Shown here in pieces: positions 25,942 through 34,226 of a stretch of DNA of 64,000 nucleotides (position 1 is the stretch's first letter; each line of letters begins with the position of its first letter). A program made the translations under genes and the position numbers. Source of the DNA: Lachnospiraceae bacterium (GTDB taxonomy: Bacteria; Bacillota; Clostridia; Lachnospirales; Lachnospiraceae); NCBI GenBank assembly GCA_024684055.1, contig JAIKXN010000239.1, forward strand, positions 62,001 through 126,000, read 5' to 3'. The notes under the pieces are model-generated. The model was not told where the DNA came from, searched no databases, and worked only from the letters and a program-made list of their open reading frames with translations.

Positions 25942-27387
25942 ATGAAAAATATATTGTTTGTTGCTTCAGAAGGTGTTCCTTTTATCAAAACAGGCGGTTT
26001 GGCGGATGTTGTGGGATCGCTTCCCAAGTGTGTGGATAAGCGTTATTTCGATATTCGCGTTATGATTCCAAAATATACCTGTATTTCCCAGGAGCTCATG
26101 GACAAGATGGTTTACAAGACATCTTTCTACATGGATTTTCACTGGAAGAACGAGTATGTCGGAATTCTTGAAGCCGAAGTTGACGGAGTAAAATATTATT
26201 TTATTGATAACGAATCCAAATTCAACGGATTTCATCCATACAGCTCAAATGTGTATGACGATATCGAGAAGTTTGCTTTCTTTTCGAAAGCTGCTTTATC
26301 GGCAATGCCGCTTCTTGATTTCAGGCCTGACATAATTCACTGTCATGACTGGCAGACAGGACTTATTCCCGTTTATCTTAAGGAAAGATTCCAGGGTAAT
26401 GAGTTTTTCCACGGGATTAAAACCATCATGACGATCCATAACCTTAAATTCCAGGGCAAATGGGATGTTCCCACCGTTAAGGATATTACGGGACTTCCCG
26501 ATTATTTCTTTACGCCTGACAAACTTGAGTCATACAAGAATGCGAATCTTTTAAAGGGAGGACTGGTATATGCGGATGCAATCACAACCGTTTCCGAAAC
26601 ATATGCCAAAGAAATCATGACTCCTTTTTACGGAGAGAGTCTTGACGGACTTTTAAGAGCAAGAGAAAAAGATTTAAGAGGTATCGTAAACGGCATTGAT
26701 TATTCCGAATACGATCCCGGAACAGACAAGTATATAGATTTTAATTATACACCTCAGAATTTCAGAAAAGAAAAGATTAAGAATAAACGCAAGCTTCAGC
26801 AGGAACTCGGCCTTGAAGAAAATGACAAGATCATGATGATCGGTATCGTTTCAAGACTTACGGACCAGAAGGGATTCGACCTTATAGCCTACATGATGGA
26901 TGAACTCTGTCAGGATGCAGTTCAGATAGTTGTACTCGGTACGGGCGAAGAACAGTACGAAAACATGTTCAGACACTTTGACTGGAAATACAACAATAAA
27001 GTCAGTGCGAACATTTATTACTCCGAATCCATGAGTCATAAGATTTACGCTTCCTGCGATGCGTTCCTCATGCCTTCGTTATTCGAACCCTGCGGACTGA
27101 GTCAGCTTATGGCTCTTCGCTACGGAACAATTCCCATTGTGCGTGAAACAGGCGGTCTTAAGGATACGGTAGAACCTTACAACGAATATGAATCTAAGGG
27201 TACCGGATTCAGCTTTGTAAATTACAATGCGCATGAAATGCTTGCTACCATAAGATATGCCGAGAAGATCTACTACGACAGAAAACGCGAATGGAACAAG
27301 ATGATCGACAGAAGCATGGCGGTTGATTTCTCATGGCAGGTTTCCGCAAACAAATATCAGGAAATGTATGACTGGCTTATCGGCTGA
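25942..27387 (+). CDS. glgA: glycogen (starch) synthase, ADP-glucose type
   Basis: GT5 glycosyltransferase that extends alpha-1,4-glucan from ADP-glucose. 481 residues from the chosen ATG, which follows TTGGAGGGTCGC; an upstream in-frame ATG at 25888 lies inside the leader structure. The KTGGLADVVGSLPK motif binds ADP-glucose near residue 15, HCHDWQTGLIPVYL follows, and the C-terminal lobe carries SRLTDQKGFDL and PSLFEPCGLSQLMALRYG. Alone here, without glgC/D/B/P. It has its own promoter and a terminator-like hairpin behind it. Confidence 0.96.
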   Translation: MKNILFVASEGVPFIKTGGLADVVGSLPKCVDKRYFDIRVMIPKYTCISQELMDKMVYKTSFYMDFHWKNEYVGILEAEVDGVKYYFIDNESKFNGFHPYSSNVYDDIEKFAFFSKAALSAMPLLDFRPDIIHCHDWQTGLIPVYLKERFQGNEFFHGIKTIMTIHNLKFQGKWDVPTVKDITGLPDYFFTPDKLESYKNANLLKGGLVYADAITTVSETYAKEIMTPFYGESLDGLLRAREKDLRGIVNGIDYSEYDPGTDKYIDFNYTPQNFRKEKIKNKRKLQQELGLEENDKIMMIGIVSRLTDQKGFDLIAYMMDELCQDAVQIVVLGTGEEQYENMFRHFDWKYNNKVSANIYYSESMSHKIYASCDAFLMPSLFEPCGLSQLMALRYGTIPIVRETGGLKDTVEPYNEYESKGTGFSFVNYNAHEMLATIRYAEKIYYDRKREWNKMIDRSMAVDFSWQVSANKYQEMYDWLIG

Positions 27388-27399
27388 AATTTATTATAA

Positions 27400-27430
27400 A
27401 AGGGGTGCATAAGCGCCCCTTATTTTTTTA
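27400..27430 (+). terminator. terminator between glgA and rqcH
   Basis: 9-bp stem AAGGGGTGC / GCGCCCCTT with ATAA loop and a following T tract. It ends only 13 bases before the rqcH ATG. Confidence 0.85.
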
Positions 27431-27442
27431 CGGGAGACAGAA

Positions 27443-29218
27443 ATGGCTTTTGACGGTTTTTGCATAAAAAGAATAGTAAAAGAATACAACGAACTTTTTA
27501 CGGGCGGAAAAATATCCAAGATTATCCAGCCGAATCAGTACGATGTTATTTTTGTTATAAAAAGAGAAAAGGAAACTTACAATCTGTATTTTTCGGCAAA
27601 TCCTTCCATGTCTTACACTTATCTTCTTGAAGACAAGGGCGAGGCGCCGATGAATGCGCTTAATTTTTGCATGGTTTTAAGAAAATACATCGCAAACGGC
27701 AAAATACTTAGGGTTTCGCAAAAAGGCAATGAAAGAATCATGGTTTTTGATATCGAGCATCTTGACGAAATGGGAGATCTTTCGGTTAAAAAACTTATTC
27801 TCGAACTTATGGGAAAGCACAGCAACATTATTCTTACCGAAAGCGACAATACGATACTCGACAGCATTAAAAGAGTCAATTCTCTCAAGAGTTCCATAAG
27901 AGAAGTCCTTCCGAAAAAAGAATACTTTTTCCCTTCGGACATTTCAAAACACAATCCTTTTGATGAAAATGCCGGCAGTTTTTTTAGCGAACTATTTTCT
28001 TCGTTATCAGAGGATGAGAAGAATGCAACAAATGTTTCGGCTTTTCTTATAAATTCTTTTGAAGGCGTATCCAAGCTTTTTGCAAAAGAAGTTATTTTAA
28101 GAAGCGGATTTGAAAAGGATGTGAAACTTTCGGTTTTGGATGAAGATTCTTTTAACAGGCTTAAAGATACATTTGTTGAACTGACATGCTTAAATGCTCA
28201 GTCAGAGAATTTTTATGTTTATAAGAGAAACAATTCGGTTTTTGAATATACTTTATTTGAATACAAATCCATCGATGCGGAATCCGAAGAAAAATCAGGA
28301 TATATAAGCGAATTCCTCAACACATTTTTCAAGAATAAAAGAGATGAGAGCGTTCTTTTGCAAAAGAGCAGCGACATAGTCAATCTTCTTAATTCGATAA
28401 TAGTTAAAGACAGAAAGAAATGTGAGGAATGGGATAAAGAAATAAAAGAATGCGATAAAAAAGAAACTCTGAAAAAATACGGAGAACTTCTCAAAGCATT
28501 TTCGCATTCAATCGAAAGAGGCAAAAACGCCAGAGTTCTCGATTATTATACCGGCGAAGAAATCGACATTCCGATGGATGAGAACAAAACGGTCATCGAA
28601 AATTCGAATAAATATTTTAACGATTATTCAAAGGCCAAAAGAAGAGAAAGCAAGCTCGCCGAACTTCGTGAAGAAGCAGAGAACGAAATAAAATATCTTG
28701 AAGAAATGCTTCTTTTCACTTCGCTTTCGGAAACAAGCGGAGACATAAATCAGATAAGGGAAGAGCTATTTGAAAAAGGATATTTGAAAAAGAGTGTAAG
28801 TCCCAAAGAGAAGAGAAAGAACAGCAGGATCAAGCATTATCTTTATGACGGCAATTATCATATTTATGTCGGAAAGAACAATATCCAGAACGAAGAGATA
28901 ACCTTCAGACTCGCTACCGGAAATGACTGGTGGTTTCATGCGAAAGGCATCGGAGGTTCTCATGTTATCGTAAAATCCGACAGGGATAAGGGCGCAAAAG
29001 AATGGGATATGCCAAACGAGGTATTTGAACTCTGCGGTGCGCTTGCACTCATTAATTCTTCTTTTACGGGCAAAACCAAAGGAGAAGTTGATTACACAAG
29101 AAAAAAGCATATAAAGAAACCTGCGGAAGGAAATACGGGAATGGTTATTTATCATACAAATTATTCCCTGGTGGCCGAACCCGACATATCAAGGTTTGAT
29201 TTGACTGAAATCATCTGA
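27443..29218 (+). CDS. rqcH: RqcH / NFACT-family ribosome quality control protein
   Basis: 591 residues. NFACT-N domain (MAFDGFCIKRIVKEYNELF, ending LMGKHSNIILTE), helix-hairpin-helix, a coiled-coil pair at about 300-440, and the NFACT-R domain with YHIYVGKNNIQNE, GNDWWFHAKGIGGSHVIVK and TRKKHIKKPA. In B. subtilis RqcH binds obstructed 50S subunits and recruits tRNA-Ala to add alanine tails; older annotations call it fibronectin-binding protein A. GGGAGACAG precedes the start. No promoter fits between the glgA terminator and this start, so it probably relies on readthrough or on a promoter inside glgA. Confidence 0.95.
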   Translation: MAFDGFCIKRIVKEYNELFTGGKISKIIQPNQYDVIFVIKREKETYNLYFSANPSMSYTYLLEDKGEAPMNALNFCMVLRKYIANGKILRVSQKGNERIMVFDIEHLDEMGDLSVKKLILELMGKHSNIILTESDNTILDSIKRVNSLKSSIREVLPKKEYFFPSDISKHNPFDENAGSFFSELFSSLSEDEKNATNVSAFLINSFEGVSKLFAKEVILRSGFEKDVKLSVLDEDSFNRLKDTFVELTCLNAQSENFYVYKRNNSVFEYTLFEYKSIDAESEEKSGYISEFLNTFFKNKRDESVLLQKSSDIVNLLNSIIVKDRKKCEEWDKEIKECDKKETLKKYGELLKAFSHSIERGKNARVLDYYTGEEIDIPMDENKTVIENSNKYFNDYSKAKRRESKLAELREEAENEIKYLEEMLLFTSLSETSGDINQIREELFEKGYLKKSVSPKEKRKNSRIKHYLYDGNYHIYVGKNNIQNEEITFRLATGNDWWFHAKGIGGSHVIVKSDRDKGAKEWDMPNEVFELCGALALINSSFTGKTKGEVDYTRKKHIKKPAEGNTGMVIYHTNYSLVAEPDISRFDLTEII

Positions 29219-29229
29219 TGAAGTATAAT
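29201..29229 (+). promoter_or_regulatory. promoter of yicC-gmk-rpoZ
   Basis: TTGACT, 17 bases, TATAAT: one of the best promoters in the window. It overlaps the last codons and stop of rqcH. Confidence 0.75.
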
Positions 29230-29267
29230 TACGATGTATGCGAAAAAACAAGGTGGGTTAAAATTTT

Positions 29268-30146
29268 ATGATAAAAAGCATGACAGGTTACGGAAGAAGC
29301 GAGAAGATCACCGAGAACGCAAAATGCACGGTGGAGATCAAATCCGTTAACCACAGATATCTTGATCTGACAATTAAGCTTCCCAGGAAACTTAATATGT
29401 TTGAATCACAAATAAGAGATGTACTTAAAGATTATATTCAGCGAGGCAAGGTTGATGTATATGTTTCTTACGAAGATTATGCAAAAGAAAGCGTAAGCAT
29501 CAAATACAATCCCGAAGTTGCCGCCGAATATCTTAAATTTTTTGCCGAAATGGAAGAAGAATTCGATCTCGACAACGACGTTAGAGTTTCGACGCTTTCC
29601 AGAATGCCGGATGTATTCGTTGCCGAAGACGAAAACATTAACGAAGACGAAACATGGAAGATCGTTAAAGAAGCCGTTACGGAAGCCTGCGATGCATTTG
29701 TTGTATCCAGGATCAAAGAAGGCGAAAACTTAAGAAACGATCTGCTTGATAAACTCGATGTAATGGAAAAGAATGTAGCTTTTATCGAACAAAGATTTCC
29801 GAAGATTATCGAGGATTACAAAGAACGTCTTACCAATAAGATCAAAGAAGTTCTCGAAGACAGACAGATCGATGAAGCAAGAATCCTTACGGAAGTATGC
29901 ATATATTCCGACAGGATCTGCGTTGACGAGGAAATGGTCAGACTCAAGAGTCACATAGAGGCTGTAAGGGAAGCGTTAAAGACGGGCGGATCGGTCGGAA
30001 AGAGACTCGATTTCCTTGCTCAGGAACTTAACAGAGAAGCGAATACCACACTTTCCAAATCAACCGATATCGAGATTTCCAATACGGCTATTTCCATAAA
30101 AACCGATATTGAGAAAATAAGAGAGCAGATACAGAATATCGAATAA
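29268..30146 (+). CDS. yicC: YicC/YloC family endoribonuclease
   Basis: 292 residues. N-terminal MIKSMTGYGRSE, SVNHRYLDLTIKLPR, C-terminal GKRLDFLAQELNREANTTLSKS and a final IEKIREQIQN helix, all YicC-family signatures. E. coli YicC is reported to be an endoribonuclease that cleaves some sRNAs. Followed by gmk at 9 bases. In Bacillus a small gene (remA, DUF370) usually lies between the two; it is absent here. Confidence 0.95.
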   Translation: MIKSMTGYGRSEKITENAKCTVEIKSVNHRYLDLTIKLPRKLNMFESQIRDVLKDYIQRGKVDVYVSYEDYAKESVSIKYNPEVAAEYLKFFAEMEEEFDLDNDVRVSTLSRMPDVFVAEDENINEDETWKIVKEAVTEACDAFVVSRIKEGENLRNDLLDKLDVMEKNVAFIEQRFPKIIEDYKERLTNKIKEVLEDRQIDEARILTEVCIYSDRICVDEEMVRLKSHIEAVREALKTGGSVGKRLDFLAQELNREANTTLSKSTDIEISNTAISIKTDIEKIREQIQNIE

Positions 30147-30155
30147 GAGGTATTT

Positions 30156-30788
30156 ATGAACAAAAACGGAATTTTGGTTGTTGTATCAGGCTTTTCAGGT
30201 GCCGGCAAAGGTACTTTGGTACGAAAACTGCTTGAAAAATATGATAATTATTCGCTGAGCGTTTCGATGACCACGCGTAACAAACGTGAAGGAGAGGAAG
30301 ACGGCGTCAGTTATTTCTTTGTGGATCACAAGAAATTTGAACAGACGATTATTGAAGACGGTCTTCTTGAATATGCTTCATATTGCGGAAATTATTACGG
30401 AACACCCAAGGATTATGTGAAAAAACAGCTTGCTCAGGGCAAGGATGTTATCCTTGAAATTGAAGTTCAGGGTGCGCTCCAGATCAAAAAGAAATATCCT
30501 ACAACACTTCTTTTGTTTGTAACTCCGCCGTCGGGCGAAGAACTGATTACAAGATTAAGAACGAGAAATACGGAAACCGAAGAAGACATTATGCGTCGAA
30601 TCTCCAGAGCTGCCGAAGAAGTCGACAGTATTTCCAAGTATGATTATCTCGTTATTAATGATAATATCGATGAATGTGTGGACGAACTGCATAATATAAT
30701 CGCATCGGCTCACAACGCACCGATAAGACAGCAGGATTTAATAGACAGATTAAAAAATGAGCTGGATATATTATCGAAAGGAGAATAA
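30156..30788 (+). CDS. gmk: guanylate kinase
   Basis: Phosphorylates GMP to GDP. 210 residues, P-loop GFSGAGKGTLVRKLL near residue 10, GMP-binding TTRNKREGEEDGVSYFF and LEYASYCGNYYGTP, lid RLRTRNTETEEDIMRR. Standard length. It ends 5 bases before rpoZ. Confidence 0.97.
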   Translation: MNKNGILVVVSGFSGAGKGTLVRKLLEKYDNYSLSVSMTTRNKREGEEDGVSYFFVDHKKFEQTIIEDGLLEYASYCGNYYGTPKDYVKKQLAQGKDVILEIEVQGALQIKKKYPTTLLLFVTPPSGEELITRLRTRNTETEEDIMRRISRAAEEVDSISKYDYLVINDNIDECVDELHNIIASAHNAPIRQQDLIDRLKNELDILSKGE

Positions 30789-30793
30789 TTAAA

Positions 30794-31021
30794 ATGTTAC
30801 ATCCGTCTTATACAGATTTGATGAATGTTGTTAACTACGATGCAGTGGAGGCAGGTGATTCACCGGTTGTTAATTCGCGTTATTCGATAGTTATGGCAAC
30901 ATCCAAGAGAGCACGTCAGATTATCGACGGTGCAGAACCTCTTGTAAACAATGAAGATGCAAAACCTCTCTCAATTGCGGTTAAGGAATTAAACGAATCC
31001 AAGATCAAAATTGTGGGTTAA
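30794..31021 (+). CDS. rpoZ: RNA polymerase omega subunit
   Basis: 75 residues. MLHPSYTDLMNVV and SRYSIVMATSKRARQI are the omega core that chaperones beta'. Position after gmk is the conserved one. Followed by a terminator-like hairpin. Confidence 0.95.
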   Translation: MLHPSYTDLMNVVNYDAVEAGDSPVVNSRYSIVMATSKRARQIIDGAEPLVNNEDAKPLSIAVKELNESKIKIVG

Positions 31022-31029
31022 GAGAAAAC

Positions 31030-31060
31030 TGCCCATTGGAAATCCAATGGGTGTTTTTTG
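31030..31060 (+). terminator. terminator between rpoZ and rimO
   Basis: Perfect 8-bp stem CCCATTGG / CCAATGGG with AAAT loop and TGTTTTTTG tail. It ends 10 bases before the rimO ATG, so rimO must be read by readthrough or from an upstream internal promoter. Confidence 0.85.
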
Positions 31061-31069
31061 TGGAGATTT

Positions 31070-32401
31070 ATGAACGTATATTTTGTATCGCTCGGCTGTG
31101 ACAAAAACCTTGTCGATTCAGAGCATATGCTTGCAGATATTTCAACCGAATATACGATAGTCGACAGCCCCGAAGAGGCCGAGATCGCCATTGTAAACAC
31201 CTGTGCTTTTATCAAGGATGCAAAGGAAGAGAGCGTTAATACAATTCTTGAACTTGCCGGTTACAAGGAGGGGAAATTAAAATATCTTGTTGTTACCGGC
31301 TGCCTTGCTCAGAGATATTACGAGGAATTGCAGGAACTTATTCCCGAGATAGATGTGCTTCTTGGAATTTCAGCAGTACCCAATATTCTCGAAGATCTTA
31401 AAAAGGCAACAGGCAAAAAGAAAAGATCCGATGTTCTTCTGGACGTTCCCGATATTAACAAAGAACAGAAAGCTTCGGGAAGAAGATTTATCAATCCGCC
31501 TTTCCATTACTCGTATCTTAAGATTGCCGAAGGGTGCGACAAGAAATGTACTTACTGCGCGATACCTTCCATAAGGGGAAAATATCGTTCCGTACCCATG
31601 GAAGAACTTGTTAAGGAAACTGAATATCTTGCAGAAAATTATGTAAGCGAGATCATTCTTGTCGCTCAGGAAACCACAGTTTACGGAATGGATATTTACG
31701 GCAAAAAGAGTCTTTGCGAACTTGTGGAAAAGATAAGCAGGATCGAGGGCATCAGATGGATAAGACTTATGTACTGTTATCCCGAAGAAATCGATGATGA
31801 CCTTATAAGTCTTATTAAAAACAATCCCAAGGTCTGCCATTATCTGGATATGCCCATTCAGCATTCTTCCGACAGAATCCTTAAGATGATGGGAAGAAGA
31901 ACTACCGGAAAGGATATTTCCAAACTTATTAAGAAACTGAGGAAAGAAATACCGGATATTGCTTTAAGAACATCTCTTATTGCAGGTTTTCCGACAGAAG
32001 AGGACGAGGATTTTGAAAACCTTGCGGAATTCGTTAAAAAAGCGCATTTTAACAGACTCGGTGTTTTTACTTATTCCAAAGAGGAAAATACTCCGGCTTC
32101 AAAATTCAAGCCTCAGGTAAAGAGTGCCGTTAAAAAGAAACGTCAGAAAGAACTAATGAAAATACAGCGTGAGATTTCCCTTAAAAACAATTCCAAACTT
32201 AAAGGGAAAACTTTCGAAGCGGTCATTGACGGTTATGATTCAAATGAAGATGTTTATACCGCAAGATTATATTTTGATGCGCCCGATATTGACGGCTGCG
32301 TATTCATAAAATCTGATGAGAAATTTATGAGCGGTACATACGTTAATGTGAAAATAACGGATTATTCCGAATATGATTTGATCGGAGAAATAAAGAAATG
32401 A
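31070..32401 (+). CDS. rimO: ribosomal protein S12 methylthiotransferase
   Basis: Radical SAM methylthiotransferase that modifies the conserved Asp of S12. 443 residues from the chosen start (MNVYFVSLGCDKNLVDSEHM), which has GGAG upstream. Order: N-terminal UPF0004 domain with cluster Cys residues (SLGCDKN, NTCAF, VTGCLAQR), radical SAM CxxxCxxC at 156/160/163 (GCDKKCTYCAIPSIRGKYRS), and C-terminal TRAM domain. The VDSEHM and AIPSIRGKYRS motifs fit RimO rather than MiaB. Its stop overlaps the pgsA ATG (ATGA). Confidence 0.95.
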   Translation: MNVYFVSLGCDKNLVDSEHMLADISTEYTIVDSPEEAEIAIVNTCAFIKDAKEESVNTILELAGYKEGKLKYLVVTGCLAQRYYEELQELIPEIDVLLGISAVPNILEDLKKATGKKKRSDVLLDVPDINKEQKASGRRFINPPFHYSYLKIAEGCDKKCTYCAIPSIRGKYRSVPMEELVKETEYLAENYVSEIILVAQETTVYGMDIYGKKSLCELVEKISRIEGIRWIRLMYCYPEEIDDDLISLIKNNPKVCHYLDMPIQHSSDRILKMMGRRTTGKDISKLIKKLRKEIPDIALRTSLIAGFPTEEDEDFENLAEFVKKAHFNRLGVFTYSKEENTPASKFKPQVKSAVKKKRQKELMKIQREISLKNNSKLKGKTFEAVIDGYDSNEDVYTARLYFDAPDIDGCVFIKSDEKFMSGTYVNVKITDYSEYDLIGEIKK

Positions 32402-32931
32402 ATTTACCCAACAGACTTACTCTGATGAGAATCATCATGATTCCTTTTTTTGTGTTTTTCCTTATGACATCATTTTTTCCGTTTGGAAAATGGATCGCGT
32501 TCGGTCTGTTTATAGCCGCATCTTTAACGGACTTTCTCGACGGATATATTGCAAGGAAAAACAATCTCGTTACGGATTTCGGCAAATTTGCGGATCCGCT
32601 TGCGGATAAACTTTTAGTCTGTTCAGCGCTTATATGTCTTTTATCGCTTTCGAAAATAAATGTTTATATAGTGCTTATCATTATTGCAAGAGATTTCATT
32701 ATTTCGGGATTCAGACTTGTCGCTGCAGGCAAAGGAATCGTAATAGCAGCCGACTGGTCCGGTAAAGTAAAGACGGCGCTTCAGATGGTTATGATCCTTT
32801 TTGTTATAGCCGATATTCCCTTCCTGAGTATCGTTACGATCATTCTTGAAATTGCGGTTGTGATACTTACCGTATCCTCACTGCTTGAATGTCTTATCAA
32901 GAACAGAAACGTACTTTCTGAAAAGAAATGA
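32398..32931 (+). CDS. pgsA: CDP-diacylglycerol-glycerol-3-phosphate 3-phosphatidyltransferase
   Basis: Makes phosphatidylglycerophosphate, the committed step to PG and cardiolipin. 177 residues, several TMs, with the CDP-alcohol phosphotransferase signature DFLDGYIAR...GKFADPLADK complete (D-DG-AR-G-D-D) at about 44-70. LPNRLTLMRI at the N-terminus is typical of PgsA. Coupled to rimO by a 4-base overlap. Confidence 0.95.
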   Translation: MNLPNRLTLMRIIMIPFFVFFLMTSFFPFGKWIAFGLFIAASLTDFLDGYIARKNNLVTDFGKFADPLADKLLVCSALICLLSLSKINVYIVLIIIARDFIISGFRLVAAGKGIVIAADWSGKVKTALQMVMILFVIADIPFLSIVTIILEIAVVILTVSSLLECLIKNRNVLSEKK

Positions 32932-32953
32932 TTTATATAAATTCTTTTCCATA

Positions 32954-32991
32954 AAAACCTTTGCGTTATTCGTATATATATCAAAGGTTTT
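32954..32991 (+). other. perfect 10-bp inverted repeat between pgsA and cinA
   Basis: AAAACCTTTG (32954-32963) and CAAAGGTTTT (32982-32991) flank an 18-base AT-rich centre. A weak terminator without a U tract, or an operator. No clear promoter is visible for cinA. Confidence 0.4.
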
Positions 32992-33036
32992 AGGAAATGA
33001 TTTAGCAACAAAGTTTTGTTTATCTTTGAGGTTGAT

Positions 33037-34224
33037 ATGATTGTTGAATATATTTCCATAGGAACCGAAATTTTGCTCGGTAATATTGAAAACCAGAATG
33101 CTGCATTTCTTGCGGAACAGTTCGCAAAACTCGGGTTTACATCGTATTATCAGACAAGTGTTGGGGACAATAAGGCGAGAATCAACGAATGCCTTGATAT
33201 TGCCGTTCAGCGCTCTGATATTGTTGTCATCACCGGAGGAATGGGACCTTCCGCAGAAGATATCACCAAGGAAAGCGTTGCATTTTTCCTGGGAAGGGAA
33301 GTTGTTGACGACAAGATTTCAGGCTGCATTGAAATCCCGAACGATTTCGGTCATTCTTCCGGAGAAATAATCGAAAATGACAATCATATTTTTGTTTTGC
33401 TTCCGGGTTCTTTTAACGAGATGAAACCCATGTTTTTAACATATGCGGTTCCTTATCTCCAAAAGAAATCCGATTCTAAGATCCTTACCAAGACCGTAAA
33501 GATGGCAGGAATCAGTGAGAGCGAGGTTGAAGAAAAAATCAAAGATCTCATCCTCAGTCATTCGAATCCTTCCATTACGATCTATCCGAAAGCGGGCGAG
33601 GTTCATATCCATGTTACGGCCAAAGGTGCTGACGAGGAAGAATGCGAGCGTCTTAACAAACCTGTTATAAAGGAATTGAAAACATTGATCGGAGAGTATA
33701 TTTATACGACCGATGATGAAGTTTCGCTTGAACAGGCTGTTGTAGATCTTCTTATTTCGAATAAGCTGACCGTTTCATGTGCTGAATCATGTACGGGCGG
33801 TATGGTCAGTGCAAGACTCATAAACGTGGCAGGCGTATCAGAGGTCTTGAAAACATGTCTTGTTACTTATTCAGATAAAAGCAAACATAAAAATCTCGGA
33901 GTTAAAAAGTCTTCAATTGCAAAGTATACTGCAGTATCGGCTCAGGTCTGCCGGGAGATGGCAGAGGCTAATGCCATTTCAGATAAAGCAGATGTCTATG
34001 TGTCGGTAACCGGTGTTGCTGGCCCCGATTCGCCTTATGAAGGCAAAGAAGTCGGACTTGTATATATCGGATGCAGTGTTAAAGGCAAAACGGAAGTTAA
34101 GGAATATCATTTCAAAGGTGACAGAGCAAAGGTCAGGGAATGTGCAACAACTGCTGCATTAGACCTTTTGCGCGTATGCATTCTTAAATATGTATATGAA
34201 ACGCAATTCGGTGTTAAGGAGTAA
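33037..34224 (+). CDS. cinA: CinA: nicotinamide-nucleotide amidase / competence-damage protein
   Basis: 395 residues from the chosen ATG (GAGGT six bases upstream). N-terminal MoaB/Mog-like COG1058 domain (MIVEYISIGTEILLGNI, VITGGMGPSAEDITKE, an ADP-ribose pyrophosphatase in some CinA proteins) and C-terminal PncC domain (SCAESCTGGMVSARLINVAG, VTYSDKSKHKNLGV, SVTGVAGPD) that deamidates NMN for NAD salvage. cinA-recA neighbours are conserved in Gram-positives; here three extra genes separate them. Confidence 0.95.
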   Translation: MIVEYISIGTEILLGNIENQNAAFLAEQFAKLGFTSYYQTSVGDNKARINECLDIAVQRSDIVVITGGMGPSAEDITKESVAFFLGREVVDDKISGCIEIPNDFGHSSGEIIENDNHIFVLLPGSFNEMKPMFLTYAVPYLQKKSDSKILTKTVKMAGISESEVEEKIKDLILSHSNPSITIYPKAGEVHIHVTAKGADEEECERLNKPVIKELKTLIGEYIYTTDDEVSLEQAVVDLLISNKLTVSCAESCTGGMVSARLINVAGVSEVLKTCLVTYSDKSKHKNLGVKKSSIAKYTAVSAQVCREMAEANAISDKADVYVSVTGVAGPDSPYEGKEVGLVYIGCSVKGKTEVKEYHFKGDRAKVRECATTAALDLLRVCILKYVYETQFGVKE

Positions 34225-34226
34225 TA

